A stretch of DNA of 37,329 bases from Actinomycetota bacterium (GTDB lineage Bacteria > Actinomycetota > Acidimicrobiia > IMCC26256 > PALSA-610). Location of the stretch: NCBI GenBank assembly GCA_003134555.1, contig PLBO01000089.1, positions 1 to 37,329 on the forward strand. Reading direction: 5' to 3'. The notes under the pieces are model-generated. The model saw only the letters and a list, made by a program, of their open reading frames with translations. It did not search any database and was not told the origin of the DNA. Every line of letters begins with the position of its first letter. Positions within the stretch are counted from its first letter, which is position 1. Positions 22,702 through 29,345 of the stretch are shown piece by piece. Made by a program: the position numbers and the translations under genes.

Positions 22702-23345
22702 TGACCCAGGCAGTCGTCACCTCCGGCTCCTCCGAGCTCGTCCCCGGCGGGCACGGAGATCACGGTCACGAGACCAATACGGGCGTCAGCAATCCGAAGC
22801 TCGCGATCTGGCTCTTCCTCTCGTCCGAGGCGCTCTTCTTCGGCGCGTTCATCTCGACCTACTTCCTGTATCGCGGTCGTGACGCGTCCTACCTCAAGGG
22901 ACCGACCCCCGACAAGCTCCTGAACATCCCGTTCACGTCGGTGACGTCGTTCGTCTTGTTGATGAGCTCATTGACGATGGTGCTCGCACTGGCCGCCATC
23001 CAGCGCGGCGATCACCGCCGGCTGCGCATCTGGCTACTCGCCACCGCGTTGTTCGGCGCGACCTTCGTCGGCGGCCAGGTGTACGAGTTCACGGAGTTCT
23101 ACCGCCAGGGTCTGCACCTCGGCACCAACATGTTCGGCACGACGTTCTTCGTGCTGACCGGCCTGCACGGCGCGCACGTCACGATCGGCATCATCTGGTT
23201 GCTGTTGGTGTGGGGCCGCTCGATGCAGGGCCGCCTGCCGAGTGAGAAGTCGGAGGCGGTCGAGATCGCCGGGCTCTACTGGCACTTCGTCGACGTGGTG
23301 TGGATCTTCATCTTCACCGCGATCTATCTGATCCCGACGCACTGA
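22701..23345 (+). CDS. ctaE: Cytochrome c oxidase subunit III (CtaE)
   Basis: This 214-residue membrane protein has about five helices. After a His/Gly-rich N-terminus (GGHGDHGHET) come KLAIWLFLSSEALFFGAFISTYFLY, SVTSFVLLMSSLTMVLAL, the motif GQVYEFTEFYRQGL, FFVLTGLHGAHVTIGIIWLLLVW and YWHFVDVVWIFIFTAIYLIP. These are the standard subunit III signatures, including LTGLHGxHV and WHFVDVVW. The ATG at 22701 shares one base with the ctaD stop (TGATG). Confidence 0.95.
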   Translation: MTQAVVTSGSSELVPGGHGDHGHETNTGVSNPKLAIWLFLSSEALFFGAFISTYFLYRGRDASYLKGPTPDKLLNIPFTSVTSFVLLMSSLTMVLALAAIQRGDHRRLRIWLLATALFGATFVGGQVYEFTEFYRQGLHLGTNMFGTTFFVLTGLHGAHVTIGIIWLLLVWGRSMQGRLPSEKSEAVEIAGLYWHFVDVVWIFIFTAIYLIPTH

Positions 23346-23355
23346 GGATGCACGC

Positions 23356-23754
23356 ATGACCGAAGGTACCGACCTGGTCACGATCTCGGATCCGGCGCCC
23401 GAGGGCGCCGCGAGCACTGAGCTCGCGCCGCTCGGCGATCAGGCGCCCGTCACGGCCGAGGAGCACTCGCACCCGGGTCCGCGTGAATACGTGCTGATCG
23501 CAGTGGTGCTCGTGATCCTGACTGCGGTCGAGGTCGCGACCTCGTATCTCGAAGGCAACGTCAACTCGAACCTGCTCATCGTCGCGCTCGGCATCATGGC
23601 GGCGGTCAAGTTCTTTCTCGTCGCCGCGTGGTACATGCACATGAAGCAGGACTCCCAAGTGTTCCGGCGACTGTTCCTCACCGGACTGATTCTCGCTTCG
23701 ATCGTGTACGGCATCCTGATGCTCTTCTTCTCGAGCACGGTCCTCAAGTCGTAG
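23356..23754 (+). CDS. Prokaryotic cytochrome c oxidase subunit IV (COX4-type)
   Basis: This 132-residue protein has a flexible N-terminus of about 45 residues (Pro/Ala/Glu-rich, with EEHSHPGPREY). Three helices follow: YVLIAVVLVILTAVEVATSY, LLIVALGIMAAVKFFLVAAWYMHM and LFLTGLILASIVYGILMLFF. The motif AVKFFLVAAWYMHMKQD is characteristic of bacterial subunit IV (CyoD/CtaF-like), an accessory subunit. The start lies 10 nt after ctaE. An in-frame-shifted 3-codon reading (ATG CAC GCA TGA) joins the two by ATGA. It shares the operon with ctaC-ctaD-ctaE. Confidence 0.88.
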   Translation: MTEGTDLVTISDPAPEGAASTELAPLGDQAPVTAEEHSHPGPREYVLIAVVLVILTAVEVATSYLEGNVNSNLLIVALGIMAAVKFFLVAAWYMHMKQDSQVFRRLFLTGLILASIVYGILMLFFSSTVLKS

Positions 23755-23760
23755 GCGATC

Positions 23761-24615
23761 GTGCTCGCCGACGTCGCCTTTCCCGCCTGGGCCCCGCACC
23801 CCGATGTGTGGTTGCTCGTCGGCGCGATCGCGGGCGGCTACGCGGTCGCGATGAAGCGGTTGGGCCCGCGCCTGGCGCCGACGGGTTCCGCGATCGTGAC
23901 GCGCTTCCAGGTCGCCACCTTCTCGGCGGGGCTCCTCGCGTTGTGGGTCGCGTCCGACTGGCCTATCCACGATCTCGGCGAGCGCTACTTCTTCTGGGTG
24001 CACATGGTGCAGCACACGACGTACGCGATCATCGCCGCGCCGTTGCTGCTCATGGGGACGCCCGCGTGGTTCGCGCGCTGGCTCCTGTCGCCGCGGTGGT
24101 TACTGCGCACCGTGCGCTATCTGTCGCGCTTGATCCCGGCGACGATCGTCTTCAATCTCGTGATCATCGTCACCCACGTGCCGGTGGTGGTGAACGCCTC
24201 GCTTCACCACGCGCTCCTGCACTTCGGGCTCCACGCGCTGATCGTGGTGTCGTCGCTGATCGTGTGGATGCCGCTGTTGAGTCCGCTGCCCGAGGTGCCG
24301 CGGTTGCAGCCGCTCGCCCGCATGCTGTTCCTGTTCCTGCAATCGGTGGTCCCGACCGTGCCGGCGTCGTTCCTCACGTTCGGCGACCGGCCGTTGTACT
24401 CGTTCTACGAGACCGTCCCGCGCCTGTGGGGCCTTTCCGCACTCGACGACATGCGCTTCGCGGGCTTGATCATGAAGATCCTCGTGGGCTTCAGTTTGTG
24501 GATCACGATCACCGTCGTCTTCTTCCGCTGGTACAACGCGGAGGAGACGGGTTCCCCGGCGCGGCGTGTTTCGCGCGACCTCGACCGCGAGCTGATGGAG
24601 TTGCAGCAGCAATGA
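23761..24615 (+). CDS. ctaG: CtaG-type cytochrome oxidase assembly factor (caa3 CtaG)
   Basis: This 284-residue polytopic membrane protein has about seven helices and belongs to the caa3_CtaG family found beside caa3 oxidase genes. Family stretches include HMVQHTTYAIIAAPLLLMGTP, VTHVPVVVNASLHHALLHFGLH and FLQSVVPTVPASFLTFGDRPLYSFYE, all with conserved His residues that suggest copper handling. GTG at 23761 is 6 nt after the subunit IV stop. Its TGA overlaps the next ATG (ATGA). It is unrelated to the Cox11-type CtaG of proteobacteria. Confidence 0.9.
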   Translation: MLADVAFPAWAPHPDVWLLVGAIAGGYAVAMKRLGPRLAPTGSAIVTRFQVATFSAGLLALWVASDWPIHDLGERYFFWVHMVQHTTYAIIAAPLLLMGTPAWFARWLLSPRWLLRTVRYLSRLIPATIVFNLVIIVTHVPVVVNASLHHALLHFGLHALIVVSSLIVWMPLLSPLPEVPRLQPLARMLFLFLQSVVPTVPASFLTFGDRPLYSFYETVPRLWGLSALDDMRFAGLIMKILVGFSLWITITVVFFRWYNAEETGSPARRVSRDLDRELMELQQQ

Positions 24616-25409
24616 CCGACACCACCACAGACGAACCGCAGAACTCGGAAGAAGAGGAAGGGGAGACACTCCTCCCCACGGCGCGCGACAGTGAGGCGGT
24701 AACGCCCGCGGGCGATCCGGTTCCGTTCTGGCAGCGACCGCTGGTGGAGCGTTTCCTCGTGCCCCTCGTGCTCCCGATCCTGGTTGTGGTCGGGCTCGTG
24801 GCGTACATCCTGAACATCTCGCGGATCTTCCTGGCCGGCCACGGCCACATCCCGGTGATCGTCGGATCGATCATCACCGCGATGATCCTCATCGGTGCGA
24901 CCCTGCTCTCGGCCGCCTCGCCGCGGTTGCGCCAGTCTGCGATCACACTCGTGAGCGCGGCGTTCATCCTCTCGATCATGTCGAGTGGATGGCTGGTACT
25001 TGGCCACTCGCAGCCGAAGAAGACGGGGCCCGCGTCACTGCCGGCGACGCTCAAGACCAAGCAGACGCTCGCCGACACCGCCGCGCCGGGCGGCCGGCTC
25101 GCGTTCGCACCCAATTCGCTCAAGGCCAAGACGGGTCTCGCGAAGGTTGAGGTCACCGTCGCGGCACCGGGGCATACCTTCAACCTGCAGGACCCCGCGA
25201 CGCTGTTCCAGTCGCTGAGTCTCGACGCGGCCGGCAGCAAGAAAGACGGCGTCGCATTTTTCCCGCACGCCGGGAGTTACGTGTACTTCTGCGCGATCCC
25301 GGGTCATGAAGCCGCGGGAATGAAAGGCACGATCACCGTGACCGGCCCGACCGTCACGTTGACCGAGGCACTCACGGCCACGGGGAACCCGCCGACCGCG
25401 GCCGGCTAG
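24612..25409 (+). CDS. Membrane-anchored cupredoxin-domain protein of the oxidase operon
   Basis: The protein has 265 residues. An acidic N-terminus of about 45 residues precedes three predicted helices: LVPLVLPILVVVGLVAYIL, IPVIVGSIITAMILIGATLL and SAITLVSAAFILSIMSSGWLV. An exported C-terminal domain of about 130 residues follows. That domain ends in a type-1 copper motif, Y-F-C-A-I-P-G-H-E-A-A-G-M (Cys, His, Met ligands), with the upstream His likely in APGHTFNLQD. It is coupled to ctaG by ATGA. Electron transfer to, or copper delivery for, the oxidase is inferred from the site and context. The stop overlaps the convergent kinase stop (CTAG, 25406-25409). Confidence 0.85.
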   Translation: MTDTTTDEPQNSEEEEGETLLPTARDSEAVTPAGDPVPFWQRPLVERFLVPLVLPILVVVGLVAYILNISRIFLAGHGHIPVIVGSIITAMILIGATLLSAASPRLRQSAITLVSAAFILSIMSSGWLVLGHSQPKKTGPASLPATLKTKQTLADTAAPGGRLAFAPNSLKAKTGLAKVEVTVAAPGHTFNLQDPATLFQSLSLDAAGSKKDGVAFFPHAGSYVYFCAIPGHEAAGMKGTITVTGPTVTLTEALTATGNPPTAAG

Positions 25410-26278
25410 GGCACCCGTACCGTCAGCGCGTCGCGCACTGCTTCCATCGTCCCGGGGAGCGGGCCGACGCGCTCGCCGTCGGCGTAGACCTCCATCGGGA
25501 TCGACGTGTCCATCGACTCGAGGTGCACGTGCTCGCCGCGCAGGGTCGTGACCTTCGGGTTCGCCACGTGCTCGCCTTTGAAGACCTTGGGAAAGGTCCA
25601 GAGGAACTCCATTCGAGACATCGCGCCCACCACCGTGACGTCGAGCAGACCGTCGTCGAGGCGCGCGGCCGGTGTGACGCGCATGCCGCCCGCGTACGCG
25701 GGCCCGTTGCCCACCGCGACCAGCCAAGCTTGCGTCTCGAGGGGGTTGCCGTCGACGGTCACCCGGAACCGGTGTGGCTTGTACACGGCGAGCGTGCGCA
25801 GCACGGCCGCGACGTAGAGCGTGGTCCCGGACAGTCTTCTGACGGTGTTCGCCCAGCGGTTTGCCTCCGCGTCGAAGCCCGAAGCCGTGACGCAGGTGTA
25901 CCAGCGCCCGTTCACCCGTCCGAGATCGACGACGCGGTCGTGGCCGTTCGTGACCACGTCGAACGCGCGCAGCGGATGCTTCGGGTCGTAGCCGAGCACG
26001 CGGGCGAAGTCGTTGCCGGCGCCCGTCGGCACGATCGCGAGCCGTTGGCCCGTGTCGGCGGCAACCCCGGCGACCTCGGTGACGAGCCCGTCGCCGCCGC
26101 ACGCGACGAGATCATGACCGTCGTCGGTAGCGGCACGCGCGAGCTTCGTCGGCGCACCCGGTTCGGGGGAGACGTGCAGCGCGATCCCCGCCGCGCTCGC
26201 GGCCCGCTCGAGCTCGGGAAGCAGCCTCTGCGTGCGCCCCCGACCGGCCACCGGATTCACGATCGCGGTCCACGGCAC
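25406..26278 (-). CDS. Diacylglycerol/lipid kinase-family protein (DAGK_cat)
   Basis: This 290-residue cytosolic lipid kinase-like protein has an N-terminal catalytic domain, IVNPVAGRGRT (nucleotide loop), VACGGDGLVTEVAGV (the GGDG motif) and VPTGAGNDFARVLG. The C-terminal half has GFDAEANRWANTV, WLVAVGNGPAYAGGM, RLDDGLLDVTVVG and the end DGERVGPLPGTMEA. The family phosphorylates diacylglycerol, sphingoid or related lipids. In actinobacteria it may serve phospholipid or phosphatidylinositol metabolism. The GTG at 26278 lies 6 nt after a TAGCTT -10 box (minus strand), so leaderless transcription is predicted. It is divergent from uppS with overlapping promoters. Confidence 0.9.
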   Translation of the reverse strand: MPWTAIVNPVAGRGRTQRLLPELERAASAAGIALHVSPEPGAPTKLARAATDDGHDLVACGGDGLVTEVAGVAADTGQRLAIVPTGAGNDFARVLGYDPKHPLRAFDVVTNGHDRVVDLGRVNGRWYTCVTASGFDAEANRWANTVRRLSGTTLYVAAVLRTLAVYKPHRFRVTVDGNPLETQAWLVAVGNGPAYAGGMRVTPAARLDDGLLDVTVVGAMSRMEFLWTFPKVFKGEHVANPKVTTLRGEHVHLESMDTSIPMEVYADGERVGPLPGTMEAVRDALTVRVP

Positions 26279-26284
26279 GGCCGG

Positions 26285-26290
26285 AAGCTA
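26285..26290 (-). promoter_or_regulatory. Candidate -10 box (TAGCTT) of the lipid-kinase gene
   Basis: On the minus strand, TAGCTT ends 6 nt before the GTG at 26278, which fits a leaderless start. It covers the -35 position of the divergent uppS promoter. Confidence 0.45.
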
Positions 26291-26305
26291 CTGCGTCGGC
26301 GCGGG

Positions 26306-26311
26306 TATCGT
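26306..26311 (+). promoter_or_regulatory. Candidate -10 box (TATCGT) of uppS
   Basis: TATCGT fits TANNNT and ends 6 nt before the GTG (26318) of the leader frame, so the transcript would start at the leader ORF. It lies where the divergent kinase promoter would have its -35. Confidence 0.45.
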
Positions 26312-26317
26312 CCGGCC

Positions 26318-26362
26318 GTGCGGTCGCAACGGAGCCAGGGATGGCGCAGCGAGGGAGCCGTG
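26318..26362 (+). repeat. 45-nt repeat element, copy 2 (upstream of uppS)
   Basis: This copy is the counterpart of 11946-11990: 40 of 45 positions agree, starting exactly at GTG. It carries GAGGGAG (26351-26357), 10 nt before the uppS ATG. The hairpin ATGGC (26341-26345)/GCCGT (26357-26361) is kept through a T-G wobble. Confidence 0.8.
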
Positions 26363-26371
26363 CAGATATGA
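26318..26371 (+). promoter_or_regulatory. Putative 17-codon leader ORF of uppS (VRSQRSQGWRSEGAVQI)
   Basis: GTG at 26318, 6 nt after a TANNNT box, opens VRSQRSQGWRSEGAVQI. The TGA (26369-26371) overlaps the uppS ATG (ATGA at 26368-26371). The first 15 codons match the hrcA leader with two amino-acid changes (T3S, R9W). A leaderless leader peptide coupled to uppS is the simplest reading. Expression is unproven. Confidence 0.45.
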
Positions 26372-27096
26372 CCCTGCCTTCCGAGCTCGACGGTCAGCGG
26401 ATGCCGGCTCACGTCGCGATCGTCATGGACGGCAACGGTCGGTGGGGGCAACAGCGCGGGCTGAAGCGCACCGAGGGTCACGCGGCCGGTGAGGAGGCGC
26501 TGTTCGACACCGTCGACGGGGCGCTCGACATTGGACTGAAGTGGCTCACCGTCTTCGCGTTCTCGACCGAGAACTGGCGGCGCCCGCTCGACGAGGTCCG
26601 GTTCCTGATGAACTTCAACGAGCGGCTGCTGCTCGCCCGTCGCGACGATCTGAACGAGCGAGGCGTCCGCGTGCGGTTCATCGGTCGGCGCGGTGGCCGG
26701 GTGCCGCGGCGGGTGCGGAAGATCATCGAGGAGACCGAGGCGCTGACGGCCGCGAACCGCCGGCTCACGCTGACATTCGCGTTCAACTACGGCGGCCGGG
26801 CCGAGATCGTCGATGCGGTCCGGGCCGTCGCCCGTGAGGCTGTCGACGGCCGGATCGATCCGCGCAAGATCGACGAGCGCACGATCGCCCGTCACCTCTA
26901 CGCACCCGACATGCCCGATCCCGATCTGCTCGTTCGCACGTCGGGCGAATATCGGATCTCGAACTTCCTCCTGTGGGAGCTCGCCTTCGCCGAGCTCGTG
27001 TTCACCGACGTGCTCTGGCCCGACTTTCGCACCCGGCATCTCGTCGAAGCGATCGCCGAGTTCCAGCGCCGCGACCGCCGCTACGGCGGCATCTAA
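26368..27096 (+). CDS. uppS: UppS, isoprenyl (undecaprenyl/decaprenyl) diphosphate synthase, cis type
   Basis: This 242-residue cis-prenyltransferase makes the long polyprenyl diphosphate that carries peptidoglycan and wall-glycan precursors. The catalytic Asp is D21 in HVAIVMDGNGRWG. Other family motifs are KRTEGHAAGEEAL, LTVFAFSTENWRRP, FAFNYGGRAEIVDAV and the C-terminal PDLLVRTSGEYRISNFLLWELAFAEL. I chose ATG 26368, which has GAGGGAG 10 nt upstream and overlaps a leader-frame stop. An in-frame ATG at 26341 lies inside the repeat element and would add nine residues (MAQRGSRAD). uppS and recO adjacent is a common actinobacterial order. The chain length of the product cannot be read from sequence. 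Confidence 0.95.
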   Translation: MTLPSELDGQRMPAHVAIVMDGNGRWGQQRGLKRTEGHAAGEEALFDTVDGALDIGLKWLTVFAFSTENWRRPLDEVRFLMNFNERLLLARRDDLNERGVRVRFIGRRGGRVPRRVRKIIEETEALTAANRRLTLTFAFNYGGRAEIVDAVRAVAREAVDGRIDPRKIDERTIARHLYAPDMPDPDLLVRTSGEYRISNFLLWELAFAELVFTDVLWPDFRTRHLVEAIAEFQRRDRRYGGI

Positions 27097-27107
27097 CCCA
27101 AACCGCG

Positions 27108-27163
27108 CCAACTGTTGGAACCAAAAACCGTCCGTGGTGCCGGTTTTCGCGCCCAACTGTTGG
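27108..27163 (+). promoter_or_regulatory. Paired CCAACTGTTGG palindromes with nested inverted repeat, upstream of recO
   Basis: Two identical 11-bp palindromes, CCAACTGTTGG, lie at 27108-27118 and 27153-27163 (the second extends to 13 bp), with centres 45 bp apart. Between them AAAACCG (27124-27130) and CGGTTTT (27141-27147) form an inverted repeat with a 10-nt loop. The flanks between the stems are exactly 5 nt on each side. It could be a two-site operator or one large hairpin of 18 bp in the uppS 3' region. Confidence 0.7.
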
Positions 27164-27187
27164 GTCAGTTCATCGGGGTGGGGGAAT

Positions 27188-27193
27188 TACACT
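27188..27193 (+). promoter_or_regulatory. Candidate -10 box (TACACT) for leaderless recO
   Basis: TACACT fits TANNNT and ends 6 nt before the recO ATG (27200), which is directly preceded by a GTG (27197). The second palindrome would be at about -48 to -36. Confidence 0.5.
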
Positions 27194-27199
27194 CGTGTG

Positions 27200-27931
27200 A
27201 TGCCCGGGCTGTATCGCGACGAGGGGGTCGTCCTCCGCACGATCAAGCTGGGCGAAGCGGATCGGATCGTCACCGTCCTGACCCAGGGACACGGAAAGGT
27301 GCGCGCGGTCGCCAAGGGCGTGCGCAAGACGTCGAGCCGGTTCGGCGGCCGGCTCGAGCCGATGAGCCGGATCGCGCTCCAGTGCTATCGCGGCCGTGAG
27401 CTCGACATCGTCACCCAGGCGGAGACGCTCGAGGCGAATCGGGTGCTGCGGGAGGAGTACGGGTTGCTGACGCACGCAATCCCGATGCTCGAAGCCGTCG
27501 ACCAGGTCGCGCAGGAGCACGAGCCGAACCCCGCGCTGTACCGCATGCTCACCGGTGCGCTCCGGGCGCTCGGCGAGCTGCGGAACCCGGTCGTCACCTC
27601 CGCGTTCTTCTGGAAGTTGCTCTCCCTCGAGGGCATCCATCCGATGCTCGACGGCTGCGCCCGCTGCGGTCACGAGGAGGGCGACGACGACGCCGAGCTG
27701 ATCGCGTTCGATCTCGACGAGGGCGGCACGCTGTGCCGGGGGTGTGCGCGCGGAGGTGGCTGGTCGTTGTCGTTCCCGGCGCTCGACCTGTTGCGCCGGA
27801 TGCTCGGCGGCGGGTTGAACGGCGTGTTCGCGCAACCGACCGGTCCGGAGACGCACGAGGTCGAACAGCTCGGCATCCGCGCGGTCGAACACCACGTCGA
27901 GCGCCGCCTGCGTTCGACCGCACTTCTCTAG
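27200..27931 (+). CDS. recO: RecO, recombination mediator protein
   Basis: This 243-residue protein has an N-terminal OB fold (YRDEGVVLRTIKLGEADRIVTVLT, quoted as residues 5-28), then GKVRAVAKGVRKTSSRFGGRLEPMS. The helical C-terminal domain has a zinc site of two CxxC pairs (CARCG and CRGCA). RecO loads RecA on SSB-coated single-stranded DNA in the RecFOR pathway. The ATG at 27200 has no well-placed Shine-Dalgarno but follows a -10 box by 6 nt, so the mRNA is probably leaderless. It lies between uppS and glyS, as in many actinobacteria. Confidence 0.93.
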   Translation: MPGLYRDEGVVLRTIKLGEADRIVTVLTQGHGKVRAVAKGVRKTSSRFGGRLEPMSRIALQCYRGRELDIVTQAETLEANRVLREEYGLLTHAIPMLEAVDQVAQEHEPNPALYRMLTGALRALGELRNPVVTSAFFWKLLSLEGIHPMLDGCARCGHEEGDDDAELIAFDLDEGGTLCRGCARGGGWSLSFPALDLLRRMLGGGLNGVFAQPTGPETHEVEQLGIRAVEHHVERRLRSTALL

Positions 27932-27986
27932 GTGTGGTCGAGCTCCGGGGACCTGCTCCGGCCCGGGCGGGCGAGGGGCCGCGGAC

Positions 27987-27992
27987 TAGCCT
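27987..27992 (+). promoter_or_regulatory. Candidate -10 box (TAGCCT) of glyS
   Basis: TAGCCT fits TANNNT and ends 9 nt before the ATG at 28002; the transcript would be leaderless or nearly so. The same hexamer precedes dnaG. Confidence 0.4.
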
Positions 27993-28001
27993 GTCTTCCC
28001 T

Positions 28002-29345
28002 ATGGCACCGGCCGGCGACCCCAAATTGATGGAGCGCGTCGTCAACCTCGCCAAGCGCCGGGGCCTGGTGTTCCCGTCGTCCGACATCTACGGCGGGTTC
28101 CGCTCGACCTGGGATTATGGACCGCTCGGCGTCCTGCTCAAGCGCAACGTGAAGGACGCTTGGTGGCGGTCGATGGTGCAGCTCCGAGACGACGTCGTCG
28201 GGCTCGACGCGGCGATCCTGATGGCTCCGAAGGTATGGGAGGCGAGCGGTCACGTCGCCACGTTCACCGACCCGCTCGTCGACTGCCGCAACTGCAAGGA
28301 ACGCTGCCGCGCCGACCAGCTCCCCGAGTCGGGAGCCTGCCCGAATTGCGGTTCGAAGGAAACCTTCACCGAGGCCCGCAACTTCAACTTGATGTTCAAG
28401 ACCCACGTCGGCCCGGTTGAGGACGACGCATCGGTCGCGTACCTCCGCCCGGAAACCGCGCAGGGCATCTTCGTCAACTTCAAGAACGTGCAGACCACGA
28501 CGCGCAAGAAGCCGCCGTTCGGGATCGCGCAGATCGGTAAGACCTTTCGCAACGAGATCACGCCCGGCAACTTCGTGTTTCGCACGCGTGAGTTCGAGCA
28601 GATGGAGATGGAGTACTTCGTGCCGCCCGACCAGGCGCCGAAGTGGTTCGAGTACTGGGTGGCCGAGCGCCACCGCTGGTATCTCGATCTCGGCATCCCC
28701 GAAGACAAGGTGCGCATCCGTCCGCACGATTCCGAGGAGCTCTCGCACTACTCGGCGGGCACCAGCGACCTGGAGTTCGCGTTCCCGTGGGGTTGGGGCG
28801 AGCTCGAGGGCATCGCGAACCGCACCGACTACGACCTGACGCAGCACGCGAAGTTCTCCGGCGAGGACCTCTCGTACTTCGACCAGGAGAACGACGAGCG
28901 CTACGTGCCGTACGTCATCGAGCCCTCGGCCGGCGCCGACCGATCGACGCTCGCGTTCCTGCTCGCCGCGTACGACGAGGACGAGGCGCCCACCGGCGAG
29001 GGCAAGGTCGAAAAGCGCACCGTGCTGCGCCTCGACCCGCGCCTCGCGCCGATCAAGGTCGCGGTCCTGCCGCTCTCGAAGAAGGACACGCTCCTGCCGC
29101 TCACCGACGAGGTGGCGAAGGCCTTGCGCCCGCATTTCATGATCGATGTCGATCTTGCAGGTGCGATCGGTCGCCGCTATCGCCGGCAGGACGAGATCGG
29201 CACCCCGCTGTGCGTCACGATCGACTTCGACACGATCGACGACCGCGCGGTGACCGTCCGCGATCGGGATTCAATGGCACAGGAGCGAATTCCGGTCGAC
29301 CGACTCGTCGACGAGCTCCGCGATCGTTTGGGTGGGGCCTGCTGA
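28002..29345 (+). CDS. glyS: Glycyl-tRNA synthetase, single-chain (alpha2) type
   Basis: This 447-residue class II synthetase charges tRNA-Gly. Motifs are [27 protein letters not shown] near the N-terminus, the zinc-finger-like [13 protein letters not shown]...[25 protein letters not shown], motif 2 [27 protein letters not shown], and motif 3 [21 protein letters not shown]. The anticodon-binding domain follows ([14 protein letters not shown]). No good Shine-Dalgarno is seen before the ATG. Its stop overlaps the next ATG (TGATG). Confidence 0.96.
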   Translation: MAPAGDPKLMERVVNLAKRRGLVFPSSDIYGGFRSTWDYGPLGVLLKRNVKDAWWRSMVQLRDDVVGLDAAILMAPKVWEASGHVATFTDPLVDCRNCKERCRADQLPESGACPNCGSKETFTEARNFNLMFKTHVGPVEDDASVAYLRPETAQGIFVNFKNVQTTTRKKPPFGIAQIGKTFRNEITPGNFVFRTREFEQMEMEYFVPPDQAPKWFEYWVAERHRWYLDLGIPEDKVRIRPHDSEELSHYSAGTSDLEFAFPWGWGELEGIANRTDYDLTQHAKFSGEDLSYFDQENDERYVPYVIEPSAGADRSTLAFLLAAYDEDEAPTGEGKVEKRTVLRLDPRLAPIKVAVLPLSKKDTLLPLTDEVAKALRPHFMIDVDLAGAIGRRYRRQDEIGTPLCVTIDFDTIDDRAVTVRDRDSMAQERIPVDRLVDELRDRLGGAC

